Below are positions 57,182-64,000 of a stretch of 64,000 nucleotides of DNA, in pieces. Source of the DNA: Loigolactobacillus zhaoyuanensis (GTDB taxonomy: Bacteria > Bacillota > Bacilli > Lactobacillales > Lactobacillaceae); assembly GCF_003946385.1 (NCBI RefSeq), contig NZ_RHOE01000007.1, positions 1 to 64,000 on the forward strand, in the 5' to 3' direction. Every line of letters begins with the position of its first letter. Within the stretch, counting starts at the first letter, position 1. Under the pieces are notes generated by a model. The model was not told the origin of the DNA. It saw nothing but the letters and a program-made list of their open reading frames with translations, and ran no database searches. The translations under genes and the position numbers were made by a program.

Positions 57182-57746
57182 TAAGTTGTTCCTCTCTATC
57201 TAGTTGCGCTACCGCTGTAGTAAAATCAGCAGGAGTGATTTGAAACAATTGTAGCCGTTTATAAAGTTGTTTGCTATTGGTGTAGCCGATCCGTAAAATA
57301 TCGCCTAGTCGTTGCCGCCGTGCGCGGGCATTGACCCCCGCAGTCAAACCCGCTTGCTGCAATTGTTGCCTTGAAATAACGGCTGGTGCGTCAGGCATTG
57401 ACGTGTAGAGATGACCTAACGCCGCTAAAATCGCTTTATTACTGGCGTGTTCAACCCCTAAACTGCTGTGGTGATCAGCTGGTTGCGCTTGACCTGACCG
57501 TAAAAAAGCATGTTTAACGCCTGGTACCGTGCGGGTAATAATTTTCCGAATTTGCTCGCCAGGAAAATCAGGATCAGTTAAAACGATCACTCCGCGCTTT
57601 TCTTGGGCTAAAGCAATTTCGGTTAGCGTCTCAGCACTGATTTCCGAGCCATTAGTTTCGATCGTATCGGCATTGACCACATCCTGCAATCGCCGCGTAT
57701 CATCGCGGCCTTCAACGACAATTACTTCTTTAATTTTATCAGTCAT
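57174..57746 (-). CDS. rnmV: Ribonuclease M5
   Basis: Toprim-domain nuclease that matures 5S rRNA precursor. The Toprim glutamate motif VVEGRDDTRRLQ is at residues 10-21 and the second acidic motif VLTDPDFPGEQIRK at about 55. 190 residues, standard. Its start overlaps the tatD stop by four bases and its end overlaps rsmA, so tatD-rnmV-rsmA form one coupled unit. Confidence 0.97.
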   Translation of the reverse strand: MTDKIKEVIVVEGRDDTRRLQDVVNADTIETNGSEISAETLTEIALAQEKRGVIVLTDPDFPGEQIRKIITRTVPGVKHAFLRSGQAQPADHHSSLGVEHASNKAILAALGHLYTSMPDAPAVISRQQLQQAGLTAGVNARARRQRLGDILRIGYTNSKQLYKRLQLFQITPADFTTAVAQLDREEQLND

Positions 57747-58516
57747 GGCGCCACCTTGAAAAAGTTAGTCGTGTTAGCGTACGTTTGCGCCGCAATGGTT
57801 GCCACGGACTCACCGCGCAATTTAGCAATGGCTTCCACCACGTACCGCGTATAGCCAGGCTCGTTTTGCTTGCCACGATAGGGTGTCGGCGTCAAATAAG
57901 GCGCATCGGTTTCCACCATTAAGCGGTCACTAGGCACTACTTTAGCCGCTTCATGCACCAGCGGCGCGTTTTTAAAGCTGACCACCCCGCTAAAGGAGAT
58001 CATCATCCCAAGATCAAGAAATTTATTCAACCAATCAACGCTACCGTTAAAACTGTGCATCACGCCACCAAATTCATCGATGTGTGCATCCTTTAAAATC
58101 GCGTAGGTATCGGCTAACGCGTCACGAGTATGCACCGAGATCGGCAAATGTAGCTCGTGTGCTAACTCAATTTGTTCACGAAAAATCTTCTGTTGCTGAA
58201 CATGATGTTCGCTATCCCAATGATAGTCGAGCCCAATTTCACCGACTGCGATCACTTTAGGCTGTTGTAGCTGCTGGCGCAATTCATCTGCCACTTGCCG
58301 CGTATAGTCCATAGCGTATTCAGGGTGCCAACCAACGATCGCGTATAAATTATCGAAGCGCGCCGCCAAATCCAGTGCGCCACGATTTAAATTAGCATCC
58401 GAACCAACGATCGCCATTTTAGTGACATCTAGCTCGCTGGCGTGCTGAATATAAGCCGCTTCTCGTCCCGCAAATGGGCCATCATTTAAATGAGTGTGTG
58501 AATCAAATATTTGCAT
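57743..58516 (-). CDS. tatD: TatD family metal-dependent DNase/hydrolase
   Basis: TIM-barrel hydrolase, 257 residues, expected to act as a 3'-5' exonuclease. Metal ligands are visible in DSHTHLND (His-x-His), AVGEIGLDYHWD (Glu), LPISVHTRDA (His), GVMHSFNG (His) and LMVETDAPYLTP (Asp). Start ATG 58516 has GGAGG five bases upstream. Coupled to rnmV. Follows metG, with a terminator between that must leak, or tatD has its own promoter. Confidence 0.96.
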   Translation of the reverse strand: MQIFDSHTHLNDGPFAGREAAYIQHASELDVTKMAIVGSDANLNRGALDLAARFDNLYAIVGWHPEYAMDYTRQVADELRQQLQQPKVIAVGEIGLDYHWDSEHHVQQQKIFREQIELAHELHLPISVHTRDALADTYAILKDAHIDEFGGVMHSFNGSVDWLNKFLDLGMMISFSGVVSFKNAPLVHEAAKVVPSDRLMVETDAPYLTPTPYRGKQNEPGYTRYVVEAIAKLRGESVATIAAQTYANTTNFFKVAP

Positions 58517-58529
58517 AACTGCCTCCAAA

Positions 58530-58558
58530 AATAAAGGGCTGCACCGTTGGCAGCCCCC
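58530..58558 (-). terminator. Terminator after metG
   Basis: GGGCTGC/GCAGCCC around a CAACGGT-type loop, followed by TTTATTTTT on the minus strand, within the 48-bp gap to tatD. Confidence 0.8.
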
Positions 58559-58564
58559 ACAACT

Positions 58565-60708
<2,144 letters not shown>

Positions 60709-60711
<3 letters not shown>

Positions 60712-61251
60712 GCGCCAAGCACAATTTTTCTCATGATCATTGACTGCACCAACGCTTTGCATAAAGGCATACGCCGCTATTGGGCCAATAAATTTAAAGC
60801 CACGTTTTTTTAAATCTTTAGCTAATGCAATCGATAATGGCGTTTGTGTTGGCACTTCCCTACTGAGCGGCATTGATTCGCCGACAAACGCCCAAAAATA
60901 ATTAGCAAAGCTGCCAAATTTAGCGGTCACTTTTAACCAAGCCTGCGCATTATTAACGGTAGCTTCTAATTTCCGCCGATTACGAATAATGCCAGCATCC
61001 TGCATCGCGGCGTCAATTTCTTGAGTGGTCATCGCTGCAACTGCTTGAATTTGGTAATCATGAAAATCACGATGAAAAGCAGCCCGTTTATTCAATACCG
61101 TCGCCCAGCTTAAGCCGGCCTGATAAGTTTCTAAACACAGTCGTTCAAATAATTCCTGATCGACATAAGTCGGCCGGCCCCATTCTTGATCATGATACGT
61201 CTGCATTGCTGGGCTTGAATTAGCCCAGCTACAACGTTGGTGCTCCATCAT
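60709..61251 (-). CDS. tag: DNA-3-methyladenine glycosylase I
   Basis: Base-excision repair enzyme removing 3-methyladenine. Family features: CSWANSSPAMQTYHDQEWG at the start with a zinc Cys and His, ETYQAGLSWATVLNKR, and the C-terminal His-x-x-x-Cys zinc pair in NDHEKNCAW. 180 residues. Two adjacent ATGs make the start uncertain by one codon. Downstream of the YecE-like gene on the same strand. Confidence 0.95.
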
Positions 61252-61285
61252 TATGCCATCGCTACTTTCTTGGAAGTCTTACATT

Positions 61286-62128
61286 TTAAAATAAATCTAT
61301 TTGTTGCGGCGCTAAACCAGTAAATTCGATGCCTAACAATTGCTGTAAGGCCAAGGCGTTATCTGCTGCATCGCCGCCAGAATTATTATTAAAAATCACA
61401 CAAACTTCTTTGGTCTCTTGGGTCAAACGCTGAATATCCGGCACAAAATTTTTCAATTCATTAGTGCTGTAACGCCAGAGTGTACGCTGACTGCGCCAAT
61501 CCTTACCTTGGTTCGCCCAACCGGCAAAGTTACGCCCATGCAAGCGCAGAATGGCCAATTGATTAGTGGCTACCGGAAAATAAGGCACGCTACCAGCTGG
61601 CGTTTGTGGTTCGTCAACGATAACATGGCTAAAATTTAACTGTCGCAGCAGTCCAAGCGTACGCTGCCGAAACTTTTCCTGATACCAAGTTGGATTACGA
61701 AACTCTACTGCAGCCGGTAAATCACCTAAATAGTCGCGCACCTGATTTAAATAAGTGATATTTTCCGAACTGACTCCAAAAAATGGCGGAAACTGTAACA
61801 GAATTGATTTTAACTTACCTGCTGCCGCTAAAGGGGTAATATTTTGCTTAAATTGGGTGAACACTTCCTGTTCATTAAGTGCACCAACCGTTTCAGGGCC
61901 GCGATGGCGGGTCATAACCTGATTTGCTTTCACAATAAATTGAAATTCTGGCGGCGTTTCTGTTGCCCATTTACTGAATGAACTCAACCGTGGAATCCCA
62001 TAGAATGGCGTATCTAGCTCGACACAAGGTAAAAACTGACTGTACTCCGGCAAAGTAAGTTTACGCTCGCGACCTTCATGCAGCAAACTGCCATGTTCGC
62101 TCCAAGTCGTCAAACCGAGTGTGATCAT
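61286..62128 (-). CDS. DUF72 family protein (YecE-like)
   Basis: A 280-residue TIM-barrel protein of unknown function. Starts with the DUF72 hallmark ITLGLTTWSEHGSLL, then ELDTPFYGIPRLSSFSKWAT and FIVKANQVMTRH; VEFRNPTWY and the C-terminal VIFNNNSGGDAADNA are also typical. Probably a metal-independent hydrolase or lyase by fold; no substrate known. Same strand as tag with a 34-bp gap. Confidence 0.92.
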   Translation of the reverse strand: MITLGLTTWSEHGSLLHEGRERKLTLPEYSQFLPCVELDTPFYGIPRLSSFSKWATETPPEFQFIVKANQVMTRHRGPETVGALNEQEVFTQFKQNITPLAAAGKLKSILLQFPPFFGVSSENITYLNQVRDYLGDLPAAVEFRNPTWYQEKFRQRTLGLLRQLNFSHVIVDEPQTPAGSVPYFPVATNQLAILRLHGRNFAGWANQGKDWRSQRTLWRYSTNELKNFVPDIQRLTQETKEVCVIFNNNSGGDAADNALALQQLLGIEFTGLAPQQIDLF

Positions 62129-62151
62129 TTTTTACCCCCTTTGCATAAATT

Positions 62152-62475
62152 TTAATAACGCTGAAATTGTTGTACCAACCAGGTCTCATGTTGACTTAAT
62201 TCACGACCTAATTCGAAAACAACGCGTTGTCCATTATGGCGATAATTACGCCGAATACGACTTAGTGCTAAACCGATCAAGGCTAATAAAAAAGCAACCG
62301 CCACTGCACGACCACGAGTAAATGGTACGGTAAAAATCGTCAATTGTAAGCCATTAAATGCGATCTGCAGTAGGATGTAAGCAAATAAAAAGTTGATAGC
62401 AAATTGGATCCGCCGTACATTGCGCAACCTTTGTGTGATCAATTGTAGTGCCAGTACTAAATCTTCGCGGACCAT
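62152..62475 (-). CDS. Small membrane protein, unknown function
   Basis: A 107-residue protein with two membrane segments (about residues 23-43 and 54-70) and charged ends; a basic stretch RIRRNYRHNGQR follows the second segment. I do not recognise the family. It lies 17 bp downstream of the Rrf2-type regulator on the same strand, so the two are probably cotranscribed. Confidence 0.65.
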   Translation of the reverse strand: MVREDLVLALQLITQRLRNVRRIQFAINFLFAYILLQIAFNGLQLTIFTVPFTRGRAVAVAFLLALIGLALSRIRRNYRHNGQRVVFELGRELSQHETWLVQQFQRY

Positions 62476-62492
62476 AAGTCACCTCCTACAGC

Positions 62493-62960
62493 TTACTTGC
62501 TAAATGGTGCCTTAGTGATCGATTTGAAATAACCGTGTTGCTGCATGTCGCGTTTTAAATCAGCCATCGTGAATTGATGATAAAATGCGCGATAGCCATC
62601 ATCGGCCAACGTAAATAAATCAGTCAATGTTTCTTCAATATTACGGCTAATATCATTACCTTCACCGATTGCACCTGTGTTACCCGTGGTAAAACGGGCG
62701 TAGCTCAAAGTTGGTGGAATCGTTAAATCGTATAGTTCACCAACATTGATCTGTTCCAACTGCCGATCAAGCTGGTACCCACCATTCTTACCAACGACAC
62801 CGCGAATGTAGTGTTGCTTATGCAGTACCGACAAAATATTGCGGATCATAACTGGATTAGTGGTCATCGAAGTGGCGAGCTCACGACTGGATACCAGCCG
62901 TGGTTGTTTTTGCTCTAAATAAAGCAGACTATGCACGGCTACTGAAAAATCCAGACGCAT
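62493..62960 (-). CDS. Rrf2 family transcriptional regulator
   Basis: A 155-residue winged-helix regulator. LDFSVAVHSLLYLEQKQPR and SSRELATSMTTNPVMIRNIL (residues 3-45) followed by GVVGKNGGYQLDR are the Rrf2 signature. No Cys is present, so it does not bind an Fe-S cluster like IscR or NsrR; it resembles the YwnA-like branch. Target unknown; the small membrane-protein gene behind it is the nearest candidate. Confidence 0.88.
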   Translation of the reverse strand: MRLDFSVAVHSLLYLEQKQPRLVSSRELATSMTTNPVMIRNILSVLHKQHYIRGVVGKNGGYQLDRQLEQINVGELYDLTIPPTLSYARFTTGNTGAIGEGNDISRNIEETLTDLFTLADDGYRAFYHQFTMADLKRDMQQHGYFKSITKAPFSK

Positions 62961-63004
62961 AGCGACACCTCCTCGTACTCTTAAATTTAAATATTAGCCA
63001 CAGC

Positions 63005-63493
63005 TCACTCAAGTGGTTTGACCCAAAAATCGATCAACTGTTCATCAACAAAATTAGTGATGTATCGTTGCTGTTTACCCGTCAAAGCTGGCGCAAGCAA
63101 CCGCTTAAAATCAGGCACAACACCTAGGTTTTCTGGCTGAGTCAGCCAACTGACTTGGAAGAAATTAAGCAGTCCTTCACGCATCTGTTGTGGATATACC
63201 GTCACATCCACTGTGTGTAATTCAGCCACATACAGGTAGATACTATCAATATATTTACCATCAATAAACCAATCGATGATACCAGCTGTAGTCAGTGAAT
63301 AGTCTGCGTTGGCGATCCCCGTTTCCTCAAAAATCTCACGTTGTGCGGCCGCGGCAGGCGTCTCACCAGCTTCCAGCTTACCGCCGATTCCGTTCCATTG
63401 TCCTGGATAAGGTGGTTTGCGGCGATTCAAGACTAACAATAGATCTTGATAGTGCAGCAACGCTAACGTATATTTACAAGCCATCGTTTCCAT
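63005..63493 (-). CDS. NUDIX hydrolase (MutT-like)
   Basis: A 162-residue NUDIX enzyme with box GGKLEAGETPAAAAQREIFE, then ETGI (about residues 35-58). The LLLVLNRRKPPYPGQWNGIG context just before resembles 8-oxo-dGTP diphosphatases, so nucleotide-pool cleaning is likely. An in-frame ATG three codons downstream is an alternative start. Upstream gene is a chorismate mutase, 34 bp away, on the same strand. Confidence 0.88.
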   Translation of the reverse strand: METMACKYTLALLHYQDLLLVLNRRKPPYPGQWNGIGGKLEAGETPAAAAQREIFEETGIANADYSLTTAGIIDWFIDGKYIDSIYLYVAELHTVDVTVYPQQMREGLLNFFQVSWLTQPENLGVVPDFKRLLAPALTGKQQRYITNFVDEQLIDFWVKPLE

Positions 63494-63527
63494 TCTTTCT
63501 CTTAATAAATTTTAGCACACATCGCGG

Positions 63528-63809
63528 TCACTTACCGCTCTGTAGCCCTTTGATCACATGGGCTTGATATTGCTTTGCAATCAACATCGTGCTGCGGTAC
63601 CAATCCGTCAGATAAGGTGCCAGCTCAGGATCAGCTAAGGCCGCCGTTTGCTGGGCAATCACTTCTTGTTCACGTAAAACATTAGTTAGTGGAAGCTTGT
63701 TTGCGTATTTAACCGTGGCGATCTTATGCGCCACCGCCAGCCGTTTTTCAAATAATACCGTTAACTGTGCATCGATCTCGTTGATTTCCTGACGTTCTGC
63801 TTCTAACAT
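63528..63809 (-). CDS. Chorismate mutase, AroQ-type
   Basis: A 93-residue all-helical protein resembling monofunctional AroQ chorismate mutases: LEAERQEINEIDAQLTVLFE at the start, KRLAVAHKIATVKY with the Arg and Lys that hold chorismate, and NVLREQEVI. The start ATG 63809 has GGGGCGAG in front; the open frame goes 21 codons further without good support. No other aromatic-amino-acid gene is in view, so it is an orphan here. Confidence 0.82.
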   Translation of the reverse strand: MLEAERQEINEIDAQLTVLFEKRLAVAHKIATVKYANKLPLTNVLREQEVIAQQTAALADPELAPYLTDWYRSTMLIAKQYQAHVIKGLQSGK

Positions 63810-63873
63810 TACACTCGCCCCATCCAAAATTAAGTTAATTCTAATTTTAATCAACTTATCCGCGCAAAACAAG

Positions 63874-64000
63874 CTAGAGTTGTTGAAAAACGTCTAGCGC
63901 ATCAGCTTGTACCATCTCAAATGCAAACGGTAGATCCAGTTTTTCCTCATTAACTGCGATCACCTGCGCACCTGGTTGTGCATAATTTACCAGCAATGAA
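63874..64000 (-). CDS. 3' end of an unidentified gene (cut by the window edge)
   Basis: An open minus-strand frame enters at 64000 and stops at TAG 63874-63876; the last 41 residues end LPFAFEMVQADALDVFQQL. It is too short to assign. Spacing (64 bp before the chorismate mutase) and strand suggest the same transcription unit. Confidence 0.6.
   Translation of the reverse strand, partial: SLLVNYAQPGAQVIAVNEEKLDLPFAFEMVQADALDVFQQL

Overview
The window is a stretch of chromosome from a low-GC Gram-positive bacterium, almost certainly a member of the Lactobacillaceae (Lactobacillus in the old broad sense; a Loigolactobacillus-like species is my guess, at low confidence). The evidence is the conserved housekeeping order (metG-tatD-rnmV-rsmA-veg-ispE-purR-glmU-prs, rpoE-pyrG-murA-rho-rpmE2, ddl-murF-cshA-acpS-alr-mazEF, ldh, pth-mfd-yabM-rqcP-divIC-yabR-tilS-hpt-ftsH-hslO-dusB-lysS-rrn), the strong L-lactate metabolism, CcpA-type cre sites and Gram-positive ribosome binding sites. 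About four fifths of the genes are on the minus strand.

Layout. 1-593: leader and two tandem promoters of an rRNA operon that runs leftward out of the window. 594-16897: a tyrosine phosphatase facing the long leftward pth...lysS block (translation, proteostasis, cell division, DNA repair). 17091-23453: a mixed block with a TetR regulator and a divergent ECF vitamin-transporter S component sharing two palindromic operators, L-lactate dehydrogenase, an orphan mannose-type PTS EIIA with a cre site, an L,D-transpeptidase, a tRNA methyltransferase and a c-di-AMP-binding CBS protein. 23627-33515: toxin-antitoxin, alr, acpS, two D-Ala ligase family genes, cshA, murF. 33673-42687: lemA, an MFS pump, rpmE2, rho, a fosfomycin-insensitive type of MurA, pyrG, rpoE. 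42854-53736: HD hydrolase, NUDIX, a cysteine-free RlmN relative, mscL, prs, glmU, purR, ispE. 54080-64000: lactate permease, veg, rsmA, rnmV, tatD, metG, tag, small regulators and a chorismate mutase; the last gene is cut by the window edge.

Cell-wall synthesis is a recurring theme (alr, two ddl, murF, murA, glmU, L,D-transpeptidase, a MurJ/SpoVB-type flippase), with active-site changes that predict intrinsic tolerance of wall antibiotics. Lactate metabolism is another (ldh, lactate permease, cre sites).

The least explained parts are non-coding. (1) A 103-nt structured element sits just before the ribosome binding sites of acpS (two and a quarter tandem copies) and rpoE (one copy), with paired stems that change together. 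(2) A 924-bp gene-free island at 45492-46415, closed by a perfect 16-bp inverted repeat, holds three diverged copies of a roughly 180-bp element with covarying hairpins; a relative with its own terminal inverted repeat lies at 53838-54001. (3) The RlmN-like gene next to that island has lost every cysteine, including those required for radical-SAM chemistry. No tRNA, CRISPR array, insertion sequence or prophage was seen.
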